From Massilia sp. YIM B02769 (GTDB lineage Bacteria > Pseudomonadota > Gammaproteobacteria > Burkholderiales > Burkholderiaceae_D), in the NCBI RefSeq assembly GCF_030411995.1, contig NZ_JASNRC010000016.1, positions 1 to 64,000 of the forward strand: 64,000 bases of DNA. Direction: 5' to 3'. Below are positions 55,745-64,000 of the stretch, one piece after another. Both the position numbers and the translations under genes were made by a program. Position 1 is the stretch's first letter. The number at the start of each line of letters is the position of its first letter. Under the pieces are notes generated by a model that was not told the DNA's origin, made no database searches, and was given only the letters and a program-made list of their open reading frames with translations.

Positions 55745-57206
55745 TTTGTCGAACTACATCAACGGCGAATGGCTCGCCGGCAGCGGCGCGGAACTGGTCA
55801 CGGTCGATCCGTCCACCGGGCGCCAGACCTGGACCAGCAACGAGTCGAACGAAGACGACGTCGCTCGCGCCGCGCAAGCCGCCCGCGACGCCTTCGAGGA
55901 CTGGGCCTTGATGCCGCTGGAAGAACGCATCGCCATCTGCACGCGCTTCCGCGACCTGCTGAAGGAAAACGCGGAAGAGCTGGCCGCGACCATCGCCGAG
56001 GAAGTCGGCAAGCCGCTGTGGGAAGCACGCACCGAAGTGGCGACCATGGCCAACAAGATCGACATCTCGGTCCAGTCCTACGGCGCGCGCACCGGCGAAA
56101 CGAATGCCAAGGTCGCCGACGGCAACGCCGTGCTGCGCCACCGTCCGCACGGCGTGTTCGCCGTGTATGGCCCCTACAACTTCCCCGGCCACCTGCCGAA
56201 CGGCCACATCGTGCCGGCCCTGATCGCCGGGAACACGGTGGTGTTCAAGCCGAGCGAATATGCGCCGCGCACCGCGGTGAAAACCGTGCAGCTGTGGGCA
56301 CAGGCCGGCCTGCCGAAGGGCGTGCTGAACCTGGTGAACGGCGGCCGGAATACCGGCATCGCCCTCGGCGCACAGCCGCAGATCGACGGCGTGCTGTTCA
56401 CCGGCAGCAGCCAGACCGGCGCTGCCCTGCACAAGCAGTTCGGCGGCCAGCCGGGCAAGATGCTGGCGCTGGAAATGGGCGGCAACAACCCGCTCGTGGT
56501 GTGGGACGTGAAGGAGATCGACCCGGCCGTGCACCACGCCGTGATGTCGGCATTCATCTCGGCCGGCCAGCGCTGCACCTGCGCGCGCCGCCTGGTGGTG
56601 CAAGACAATGAACACGGCCAGGCCTTTATCGACCGTCTGGTGGAAGTAGCGAGCAAGCTGCAGGTCGGCCCGTCGAACGCCGAGCCGCAGCCTTTCATGG
56701 GACCTGTGGTTTCGGCAGCGGTTGCCGCGCGCCTGGTACAGGCGCAGGCCGAGATGGAGCAGAAGGGCGGCAAGGTACTGCTGCAGATGCGCCAGCTCGA
56801 CCCGAATGCCGGCTTCGTCACCGCCGGCATCGTCGACGTGACCGATGCGCAGGGCATTCCGGATGAAGAGTGGTTCGGCCCGCTGCTGCAAATCGTGCGT
56901 GTAAAGGATTTCGATGCGGCGCTGAAGGTGGCGAACGCCACCGAGTTCGGCCTGGCCGCGGCGCTCTTGTCGCCGTCGGAAGAACTGTGGAAGCACTTCG
57001 CCGTGCGCGCCCGCGCCGGCATCGTCAACTGGAACCGTCCGACCACGGGCGCGGCCAGCTCGGCGCCGTTCGGCGGCGTGGGTAAATCGGGCAACCACCG
57101 TCCAAGCGCCTATTATGCAGCCGACTACTGCGCCTACCCGGTCGCCTCGATCGAAACCTCCGAACTGGAAATGCCGGCCAAGCTGTCGCCTGGCCTGAGC
57201 TTTTAA
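55737..57206 (+). CDS. astD: Succinylglutamate-semialdehyde dehydrogenase
   Basis: A 489-residue aldehyde dehydrogenase. The NAD-binding part has GPYNFPGHLPNGHIVPALIA and VLFTGSSQTGAALHKQFGG. The general base Glu is in MLALEMGGNNPLV and the catalytic Cys in SAGQRCTCARRLV. It oxidises N-succinylglutamate semialdehyde to N-succinylglutamate (AST step 4). AGGAAGAAC precedes the ATG, which lies inside the end of aruG. Confidence 0.97.
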   Translation: MDNLSNYINGEWLAGSGAELVTVDPSTGRQTWTSNESNEDDVARAAQAARDAFEDWALMPLEERIAICTRFRDLLKENAEELAATIAEEVGKPLWEARTEVATMANKIDISVQSYGARTGETNAKVADGNAVLRHRPHGVFAVYGPYNFPGHLPNGHIVPALIAGNTVVFKPSEYAPRTAVKTVQLWAQAGLPKGVLNLVNGGRNTGIALGAQPQIDGVLFTGSSQTGAALHKQFGGQPGKMLALEMGGNNPLVVWDVKEIDPAVHHAVMSAFISAGQRCTCARRLVVQDNEHGQAFIDRLVEVASKLQVGPSNAEPQPFMGPVVSAAVAARLVQAQAEMEQKGGKVLLQMRQLDPNAGFVTAGIVDVTDAQGIPDEEWFGPLLQIVRVKDFDAALKVANATEFGLAAALLSPSEELWKHFAVRARAGIVNWNRPTTGAASSAPFGGVGKSGNHRPSAYYAADYCAYPVASIETSELEMPAKLSPGLSF

Positions 57207-57217
57207 TTGAGCTTCTA

Positions 57218-58561
57218 ATGTACAACGCACGCGAATACAACTTCGACGGCCTGGTCGGCCCGTCGCACAACTACGCCGGCCTCTCGTTCGGCAACGTCGC
57301 TTCGTTCAGCAACGTGAAGAGCGCCTCGAACCCGCGCCAGGCGGCGCTGCAGGGCCTGGCCAAGATGCGCGCCCTGGCCGCACGCGGCTTCGGCCAGGCC
57401 GTGATGCCGCCGCAGGCGCGTCCGAACTTCCGCCTGCTGCGCAGCCTGGGCTTCTCGGGTACCGATGCCGACGTGCTGGCGCAAGCCTGGCGCGAGGCGC
57501 CGGTGATCCTGTCCTGCGCCTGGTCGGCCGCGCCGATGTGGACCGCGAACGCGGCGACGGTCAGCCCCTCGGCCGACACCCGCGACGGCCGCGTGCACTT
57601 CACCGCCGCCAACCTGAACAACAAGCTGCATCGCTCGGAAGAGCACGTGCAGGCCACGCGCACGCTGCGTCATATTTTTGCGGACCACGATCACTTCGTG
57701 GTGCACGACACGCTGCCGGCCACGCCGGCATTTGGCGACGAAGGCGCGGCGAACCACACCCGCTTTGCCGCCGACCATGGCGCACCGGGCGTGGAGTTCT
57801 TCGTGTATGGCCGCGTCGAGTTCGACCCATCGGCCCCGGCCCCGAAAAAATACCCGGCGCGCCAGACCCTGGAAGCCTCGCAGGCCGTGGCGCGCCTGCA
57901 CGGCCTGGACCCGGCGCGCACCGTGTTCGCCTCGCAGAACCCGGACGTGATCGACCAGGGTGTGTTCCACAACGACGTGATCGCGGTCGGCAACGGCAAC
58001 GTGCTGTTCTACCACGAGCAGGCCTTTGCCGACGAAGCGGCGACCATCGATGCGCTGCGCCGCACGGCTGCGGGTGTAGGCTTCGAGTTTGCGCCGGTGC
58101 GCGTGGAGACCGGCATGGTGCCGGTGGCCGATGCGGTGGCCAGCTATTTGTTCAACAGCCAGTTGCTGTCCAAGCCAGACGGCAAGATGGCGCTGGTGGT
58201 GCCGCACGAATGCCGCGAGAACGATGCCGTGGCGCGTTATCTGTCCGGGTTGGTAACGGGCGGCGGGCCGATTGACGAACTGATCGAATTCGACCTGCGC
58301 CAGAGCATGCGCAACGGCGGCGGCCCCGCCTGCCTGCGTCTACGCGTGGCGCTGACCGACGAGCAGGCCGCAAGCATGCACGGCGGCGTGATCATGACCG
58401 AGGCGCTGTATGCGCAGCTGGTCGAGTGGGTCGAGAAGCATTACCGGGATCGCGTGGAGCCGAAGGATTTGATGGATCCGCAGTTGGCGATCGAGTGCCA
58501 AGCGGCGCTGGAGGCGCTGGAGCGGATTCTCGGTTTGCCGGGGTTGTACGATTTCGGTTGA
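57218..58561 (+). CDS. astB: N-succinylarginine dihydrolase
   Basis: A 447-residue member of the guanidino-group-modifying superfamily: EYNFDGLVGPSHNYAGLSFG at the start, then SAAPMWTANAATVSPSADT, NDVIAVGN and the catalytic Cys in RNGGGPACLRLRVALT. It hydrolyses N2-succinylarginine to succinylornithine, CO2 and two ammonia (AST step 2). It follows astD by 11 bases. The last 150 bases change to G-ending codons. A 427-base repeat-filled gap follows before gdhB. Confidence 0.97.
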   Translation: MYNAREYNFDGLVGPSHNYAGLSFGNVASFSNVKSASNPRQAALQGLAKMRALAARGFGQAVMPPQARPNFRLLRSLGFSGTDADVLAQAWREAPVILSCAWSAAPMWTANAATVSPSADTRDGRVHFTAANLNNKLHRSEEHVQATRTLRHIFADHDHFVVHDTLPATPAFGDEGAANHTRFAADHGAPGVEFFVYGRVEFDPSAPAPKKYPARQTLEASQAVARLHGLDPARTVFASQNPDVIDQGVFHNDVIAVGNGNVLFYHEQAFADEAATIDALRRTAAGVGFEFAPVRVETGMVPVADAVASYLFNSQLLSKPDGKMALVVPHECRENDAVARYLSGLVTGGGPIDELIEFDLRQSMRNGGGPACLRLRVALTDEQAASMHGGVIMTEALYAQLVEWVEKHYRDRVEPKDLMDPQLAIECQAALEALERILGLPGLYDFG

Positions 58562-58573
58562 TCGGATGGTAGA

Positions 58574-58783
58574 ACCGGTGGGTTCGAGAACCCACCCTAC
58601 CTTACTCGGATGATCGGATGATTAAATTGGTGGGTTCAAGAACCCACCCTACGATGTGCGGGTTTGTAGGGTGGGCCGGGCCGCGCAAGGCTCCTGAGTC
58701 CACGCGGTACGACGGTAGAACAGAGATACCGCGTCGCAAAGTAGCAAAGCAAAGCACGTAGGGTGGGTTCTCGAACCCACCAA
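58574..58783. repeat. Three to four hairpin repeats between astB and gdhB
   Basis: Copies lie at 58574-58600 (GGTGGGTTCGAGAACCCACC core), 58628-58652 (one base changed in the loop) and 58758-58783 (inverted). A diverged GTAGGGTGGGCCGGG arm lies at about 58665. From 58784 to 58988 I see no further feature except the SD-like GGAGAAG before gdhB. This cluster splits the AST operon and may reduce read-through into gdhB-astE. Confidence 0.82.
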
Positions 58784-58988
58784 TAGAACAGCAGAACAGC
58801 AACAACAGCAGCAAAGAACCGACGCCAGGCGCCCACCGCGCCGGCATCGAACGACAAACGAGTTACACGCTTCCAGGACAAGGAAGCCAAGGACCTGGAC
58901 GGGACAACCCCGCCCACCAAACGCCGGTGCATGCAAAGCCACAAGCCGTAGCGCGCGCAGGCGACAACATCAAGCTTGGAGAAGCACA

Positions 58989-61900
58989 ATGAACGACATG
59001 ACGCAAGATCTGCGCACCCAGACCCTGGCCCTGGTGACCAACCAGCCGGCAGCCGGCGCGACCGAGCCGGTCACGGCCCTGATCACCGCCTGGATCCGCT
59101 CCCTCGACGAAGAAGACCTGGCCGGCATCGCGCCGCAAGCCCTGGCGCCCGTCCTGTGGGACGGCTTCATGCAGGCCGCGAAGCGCACCCAGGGTTGCCA
59201 GATCGCGCAACTGCGCTACAACGACACCAAGGGCGGCACCGCCACGGCCCTGTTGATCGTCAACGACGACATGCCTTACCTGGTCGATTCCTTCGTCATG
59301 GCCCTGCGCAAGGAGCGCATCCTGGCCGCCGGCGTGATGAACGCCGTGCTGCCGGTGCAGCGCGACGCATCGGGCATGGTCGCCGCTGTCGGCGCCGCCG
59401 GCTCTCCGCTTGAGTCCTACGTCCTTGTCCTGCTGAACGACGAACTCGCCTTCGAAGAACTCGACAAGCTGACCGCGCGCATCCGCATGGTCGCCAACGA
59501 CGCCGCCACCGTGCACCGCGACGCGGTGGCCATGGGCGACCGCATGACCGAAGTCGCCGCCGCGGCCAGCGCCCACGGCACCCCGGCCGGCCAGGAAGTG
59601 GCCGCCTTCCTCGAGTGGGCCAAGAACGAAGGCTTCGAGCCCTTCGGCTACGCCTACTACGAAGTGCAGCCGGGCCAGCCGCAGCTGGTGCGCGACATCC
59701 CGAGCCGCATCGGCGTCCTGAAAGACACTGCGCATCCGGTCTACGGCACCTGCCTGGCCAACATCCCGGGCGAACTCGCGACCCTGTCCGGCCGCGCCGA
59801 GACCCTGTCGATCGTGAAGGCCGACGTCGAAGGCACCCTGCACCGCGACCAGCCGCTCGACTTCATCGGCGTGCGCAACACCGATGCGCAAGGCAACATC
59901 CTCGGCGAGCACTGCTTCGTCGGCCTGTTCACCCGCGCCGCCACCTCGACCCCGCTGGCGCGCCTGCCGTTCGCGCGCGGCCGCGTGGCGAAAGTCCTGA
60001 GCCTGGCCGGCGTGCGCCAGGAAGGCTTCCGCGCCGAGAAATTCCTGGAAATCATGGAGTCGCTGCCGCGCACCGAAGCGCTGGAAGCCGATCCGGAATG
60101 GCTGGCGCAGGTGTGCAGCTCGGTCGTCTCGCTGTACAAGCAGCCGCGCCCGAAAGTCTTTGCGCGCCGCGACGTGTATGGCCGCCACCTGAACGCCCTG
60201 GTCTACCTGCCGCGCGAGCGCTACAGCGCAGCGGTGGCCGCCTCGCTGGCGCAAGCCCTGAAGGAAAGCTCGGGCGCGCATGACGTGCGCGTGCAGACCC
60301 TGGTGGCAGACGGTCCGCTGGCCCGCGTCTACCTGATCGCCCACGCCGCGCGCAACCCGCTCGACCTGGAAACCGACATCCAGCAGCCGCTGCTGGCCGT
60401 GCTGGACGGCTGGCACGACCGCTTCGCCGCCATGACCGGCGGCGTGGAAGACCACGCCCAGCGCAGCAGCCTGCGCAAGCTTGGCGCCAACCTGCCGGTG
60501 TCGTTCGTCACCGCCACTGCGCCGGACGTCGCCTTCCGCGACCTGCAAGCCATGCTGAGCATCGGCCAGCACGAGCGCGTGGCCGTGCGCATCGAGCCGG
60601 GCAGCGGCGAGGGTAACGCCGCGCGCGACGCCTCGATCCGCCTGTACTCGAACGAGAACGTGCCGTCGCTGTCGCGCATCCTGCCGGCCCTGCAGAACGC
60701 CGGCATCGCCGTCGACCGCGAACAGACCTGGGCGATCACCACCGCCGACGGCGTGCGTCACCACGTGACCGCCCTGGCCGTCGACGACGAAAGCGGCGCC
60801 AAGCTGGTGAAAGCCGGCATCGCACCGGTGGCCGAGGAACTGTTCACCGCGCTGTTCAACGACGAAGCCGAAGACGGCCGCATGAACGGCCTGACCATCG
60901 AAGGCGGTTTGTCGATGCGCGAAGTGCAGCTGGTGCGCGGCTACATCAGCTACTGGCGCCAGCTGGGCTCGAAGTTCTCGGTGCGCTACATGGCCGAGAC
61001 CCTGCGCATGCAGCCGGACCTGGTCAAGGAATTCGTGACCGGCTTCGTGCAGCGCTTCGACCCGAAACTGTCGCAGTCCGAGCATGACGCCGGCACCGCG
61101 AAACTGAGTGCCCTGAAGGCCGGCCTGTCGAGCGTGAACCACGCCGACACCGAGGAAATCATGGCGGCCCTGGTCGACCTGGCCCTGGCCACCGTGCGCA
61201 CCAACTACTTCCAGAACAGCGGCGAGAAGATCATCTTCAAGTTCGACACCAGCAACCTGGCGCTGGCGCCGGAGCCGCGTCCTTACCGCGAGATCTACGT
61301 GTTCTCGCGCCGCTTCGAAGGCGTGCACCTGCGCGGCGGCCCGGTCGCCCGCGGCGGCCTGCGCTGGTCGGACCGCATGGAAGACTACCGCACCGAGGTG
61401 CTGGGCCTGGTGAAGGCGCAGATGGTCAAGAACGCCGTCATCGTGCCGGCCGGCTCGAAGGGTGGTTTCGTCTGCAAGCAGATGCCGAAGGACGCGCCAC
61501 GCGAAATCATGGCCGCAGAGGGCGAAGCCTGCTACCGCATGTTCATCTCCAGCCTGCTGGAAGTGACCGACAACCGCGAGCGCGGCGCCATCGTGCCGCC
61601 GCAGGACACCGTGCGCTACGACCAGGACGATCCTTACCTGGTGGTGGCCGCCGACAAGGGCACCGCAACCTTCTCCGACATCGCCAACGGCATCGCCGTG
61701 CAGCGCGGCTTCTGGCTGGGCGACGCGTTCGCGTCGGGCGGCTCGAACGGCTACGATCACAAGAAGATGGGCATCACCGCCAAGGGCGCGTTCGAAGCCG
61801 TCAAGCGCCACTTCTACGAACTGGGCCACGACATGAGCACCACCCCGATCACCATGGTCGGCGTGGGCGACATGTCGGGCGACGTGTTCGGCAACGGCGT

Positions 61901-63695
61901 GCTGCTGTCGCGCCAGCTGAAAGTACTGGCCGCGTTCGACCACCGCCACATCTTCCTCGATCCGACCCCGGACGTCGAAGTCTCGTTCAAGGAACGCCAG
62001 CGCATGTTCGCGCTGCCGCGTTCGTCGTGGGAAGACTACGACAAGAGCCTGATCTCGCAGGGCGGCGGCGTGTTCCCGCGCTCGGCCCGTTCGATCGAGC
62101 TGACGCCTGAAGTGCGCGCCGCGCTGGACATCAAGGAAACGTCGCTGGCGCCGGAAGAGCTGATGCACCGCATCCTGCTGGCGCCTGTGGACCTGTTCTA
62201 CAACGGCGGCATCGGTACCTACATCAAGGCTTCGAACGAGACCCACGCGCAAGTGAAGGACCGCGCCAACGACCGCATCCGCGTCAGCGGCAACGAGCTG
62301 CGTTGCAAGGTCGTGGCCGAAGGCGGCAACCTGGGCGCGACCCAGGCCGGCCGTATCGAGTTCGCGCTGAACGGCGGCCGCATCTTCACCGATGCGATCG
62401 ACAACTCGGCCGGCGTGGATTGCTCGGACCACGAAGTCAACATCAAGATCTGGCTGGACACCGAAGTCAACCTCGGCAAGCTGCCGGAAGCCGACCGTAA
62501 CCGCATTCTGAACGAGATGACCGGCGACGTCGAGAAGCTGGTCCTGCGCGACAACTCGCAGCAGACCCACCTGCTGACGCGCGAAGTGCAGGCCCAGTCG
62601 AACGCCTCGGTGGTCGACGCCTACGCCGCGCTGATCACCAGCCTGGAAAGCGAAGGCGCGGTCTCGCGCGAGCTGGAACAGCTGCCGACGGACGCCGAAC
62701 TGCAGCGCCGCAAGGCGCAAGGCGAAGGCCTGACGGCGCCGGAACTGGCGGTCGTGGTGGCAAACGTGAAGAACCGCTTCAAGCGCATCCTGGCGACGCT
62801 GCCGCTGACGGATGAGCCATGGGCCGACACCGTGCTGCGTCCTTACTTCCCCGCCCAGCTGGTCGCCACCCGCGATCCGCTCGATCATCCGCTGGCCAAC
62901 ACCATCCTGGCCACCGTGCTGGCGAACGAAGCGGTCAACCGCTGCGGTCCGCTGATGATCCGCGACCTGGCCGCCGAGCACCGCATCGACGACGCCGAAG
63001 TCGTGAAAGCCTGGGGCCGTGGCTGGTCGGCGCTGCAACTGGCGCCGGTCTTCGACGCACTCGACGCCGATGCGCTGAACGTGCCGCGTGAAGTCTCGAT
63101 CGCGGTCGACGCCCGCACCCGCGCGCTGCTGCGCGCCGTGATGGAAGGCGTGCTGTCGATGCCGGCAGGCGCCGACGGCATGCAGGAACTGACCTCGCTG
63201 TTCGCGAGCAGCGACCAGATGCGCCAGCTGATGCCGGCCAAGTCGGAAGCCGACGGCCACGCTGGCCTGAGCAAGAACTTCGTCGCGTCCTGGAAGGCGG
63301 TCGAGGCCATCGAGTCGCTGGCCACCTTCCTGTTCGCTGCGGTATCGGTGCAGCGCCCGGCCGGCATGACCCTGGCCCGGTTCCTGCAGGTCGGCATGGC
63401 GCTGCGCGAGCGCGCCGGCATCGACACGCTGGAGCGCGGCCTGAAGCTGCCGGCCACCAGCAAGTCGCAGGAGCAACTGCGCAACTACGCGATGCAGGCA
63501 CTGCGCCGCACCCAGCAGCGCCTGCTGCTGCAGGTGATCGAGCGTGCCGGCACGGGTGACGCGCTGGCTGCCGTCGATGCGGTCACGGCCGAGCGTGGCC
63601 TGAAGGGCTACGCGCAGGTCACCGACCTCGAAGAAGCGATGCTGGACGTCTGGGCGCTGTCGGAAAGCTCAAACCCAGAGCGTCTGGCGGCCTGA
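58989..63695 (+). CDS. gdhB: NAD-specific glutamate dehydrogenase, large (about 170 kDa) type
   Basis: A 1568-residue GDH. Long N-terminal regulatory ACT-like/helical regions (about 1-700) precede the catalytic core (about 760-1250), which has GGPVARGGLRWSDRMEDYRTEVLGL, the substrate Lys in VIVPAGSKGGFVCKQ, and MVGVGDMSGDVFGNGVLLS (NAD fold). A C-terminal helical part follows. It deaminates glutamate to 2-oxoglutarate, producing NADH. Placed between astB and astE, it would consume the glutamate made by the AST pathway. GGAGAAG before the ATG. astE starts 3 bases after its stop. Confidence 0.96.
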   Translation: MNDMTQDLRTQTLALVTNQPAAGATEPVTALITAWIRSLDEEDLAGIAPQALAPVLWDGFMQAAKRTQGCQIAQLRYNDTKGGTATALLIVNDDMPYLVDSFVMALRKERILAAGVMNAVLPVQRDASGMVAAVGAAGSPLESYVLVLLNDELAFEELDKLTARIRMVANDAATVHRDAVAMGDRMTEVAAAASAHGTPAGQEVAAFLEWAKNEGFEPFGYAYYEVQPGQPQLVRDIPSRIGVLKDTAHPVYGTCLANIPGELATLSGRAETLSIVKADVEGTLHRDQPLDFIGVRNTDAQGNILGEHCFVGLFTRAATSTPLARLPFARGRVAKVLSLAGVRQEGFRAEKFLEIMESLPRTEALEADPEWLAQVCSSVVSLYKQPRPKVFARRDVYGRHLNALVYLPRERYSAAVAASLAQALKESSGAHDVRVQTLVADGPLARVYLIAHAARNPLDLETDIQQPLLAVLDGWHDRFAAMTGGVEDHAQRSSLRKLGANLPVSFVTATAPDVAFRDLQAMLSIGQHERVAVRIEPGSGEGNAARDASIRLYSNENVPSLSRILPALQNAGIAVDREQTWAITTADGVRHHVTALAVDDESGAKLVKAGIAPVAEELFTALFNDEAEDGRMNGLTIEGGLSMREVQLVRGYISYWRQLGSKFSVRYMAETLRMQPDLVKEFVTGFVQRFDPKLSQSEHDAGTAKLSALKAGLSSVNHADTEEIMAALVDLALATVRTNYFQNSGEKIIFKFDTSNLALAPEPRPYREIYVFSRRFEGVHLRGGPVARGGLRWSDRMEDYRTEVLGLVKAQMVKNAVIVPAGSKGGFVCKQMPKDAPREIMAAEGEACYRMFISSLLEVTDNRERGAIVPPQDTVRYDQDDPYLVVAADKGTATFSDIANGIAVQRGFWLGDAFASGGSNGYDHKKMGITAKGAFEAVKRHFYELGHDMSTTPITMVGVGDMSGDVFGNGVLLSRQLKVLAAFDHRHIFLDPTPDVEVSFKERQRMFALPRSSWEDYDKSLISQGGGVFPRSARSIELTPEVRAALDIKETSLAPEELMHRILLAPVDLFYNGGIGTYIKASNETHAQVKDRANDRIRVSGNELRCKVVAEGGNLGATQAGRIEFALNGGRIFTDAIDNSAGVDCSDHEVNIKIWLDTEVNLGKLPEADRNRILNEMTGDVEKLVLRDNSQQTHLLTREVQAQSNASVVDAYAALITSLESEGAVSRELEQLPTDAELQRRKAQGEGLTAPELAVVVANVKNRFKRILATLPLTDEPWADTVLRPYFPAQLVATRDPLDHPLANTILATVLANEAVNRCGPLMIRDLAAEHRIDDAEVVKAWGRGWSALQLAPVFDALDADALNVPREVSIAVDARTRALLRAVMEGVLSMPAGADGMQELTSLFASSDQMRQLMPAKSEADGHAGLSKNFVASWKAVEAIESLATFLFAAVSVQRPAGMTLARFLQVGMALRERAGIDTLERGLKLPATSKSQEQLRNYAMQALRRTQQRLLLQVIERAGTGDALAAVDAVTAERGLKGYAQVTDLEEAMLDVWALSESSNPERLAA

Positions 63696-63698
63696 GCG

Positions 63699-64000
63699 AT
63701 GAGCGCACCCGACCAGGCACAGGTGCCGGACGCGGTGCGCGCGCTGGCCGAGGCCGATTTCGGCACGGTCGCGCAGCGCTTCGCGGACGCGGGGTTCGCC
63801 GTCGGGATGCCTGCCAAGGGCATCCTGACGGTGAAGGGTTCGAATGGTGGCATTAACCGTGAGGCGGTGCTGCTGTCGGTTGGCGTGCACGGCGACGAGA
63901 CCGGGCCGATCGAAATGGTCGCCCACGTGATCGAAGCCCTGTCGCGCGAACCGTCGGCGCTGGCAGTGGACCTGATGCTCTGCGTCGGGAACATCGATGC
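63699..64000 (+). CDS. astE: Succinylglutamate desuccinylase, 5' part
   Basis: The first about 100 residues of AstE, cut by the window end. The zinc motif SVGVHGDETGPIEMVAHV carries the His/Glu ligands of the aspartoacylase-carboxypeptidase fold, and LMLCVGNIDA follows. It hydrolyses N-succinylglutamate to succinate and glutamate, the last AST step. It is co-transcribed with gdhB. Confidence 0.93.
   Translation, partial: MSAPDQAQVPDAVRALAEADFGTVAQRFADAGFAVGMPAKGILTVKGSNGGINREAVLLSVGVHGDETGPIEMVAHVIEALSREPSALAVDLMLCVGNID

Overview
This is a high-GC chromosomal segment from a betaproteobacterium. It most resembles Oxalobacteraceae of the Massilia/Telluria/Duganella/Janthinobacterium type. The support is the 5S rRNA 3' end, yajC-secD-secF close to queA-tgt, two adjacent fadD genes, an arginine succinyltransferase (AST) operon with separate alpha and beta transferase subunits, and many hairpin-type intergenic repeats. 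I assign the genus by resemblance only.

Layout. 1-110: end of an rRNA operon (5S) and its terminator. 247-9856: envelope region. It holds a two-component system overlapping into an EptA-like phosphoethanolamine transferase and a PAP2 phosphatase, then a DUF2157/DUF4401-GDYXXLXY membrane pair, an MFS exporter and a PagL-like lipid A deacylase. 9951-15665: a beta-hydroxyacid dehydrogenase, an M20 amidohydrolase, a molybdopterin oxidoreductase and a lipoprotein aminopeptidase. 15853-19332: tandem acyl-CoA synthetases. 19621-25959: a double-kinase hybrid sensor, PhoD and a thioesterase. 26022-31915: an Atm1-type ABC exporter, then asparaginase, a secreted amidohydrolase and a dicarboxylate symporter. 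32309-36762: an antitoxin-like orphan, pyrC, DUF3025, an oxidoreductase and small envelope proteins. 37031-46367: recG, queA-tgt, an old-yellow enzyme and yajC-secD-secF. 46499-46769: two tandem, nearly identical small RNA genes, each behind a CRP-like site. 47037-50667: HDOD, MarR, a DMT permease and an ArgR-like AraC regulator. 50670-52122: a more AT-rich accessory patch. 52343-64000: AST operon astC-aruF-aruG-astD-astB, NAD-glutamate dehydrogenase and the start of astE.

How the genes work together. The right end is a complete arginine-to-glutamate/succinate pathway. NAD-GDH feeds the glutamate on to 2-oxoglutarate, and a Pseudomonas-type ArgR homologue lies about 1.7 kb upstream. The left end looks like a lipid A remodelling locus (phosphoethanolamine addition, phosphate handling, 3-O-deacylation) next to a sensor system.

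The most unusual sequence is at 51059-51336. CG dinucleotides recur there every 10 or 11 bp (mean 10.5) in two inverted halves of degenerate 21-bp units, symmetric about 51197.5, directly before a RAMA-like gene. The twin CRP-linked sRNAs (46499-46769) and a family of palindromic repeats found mostly between convergent genes are the other main points.
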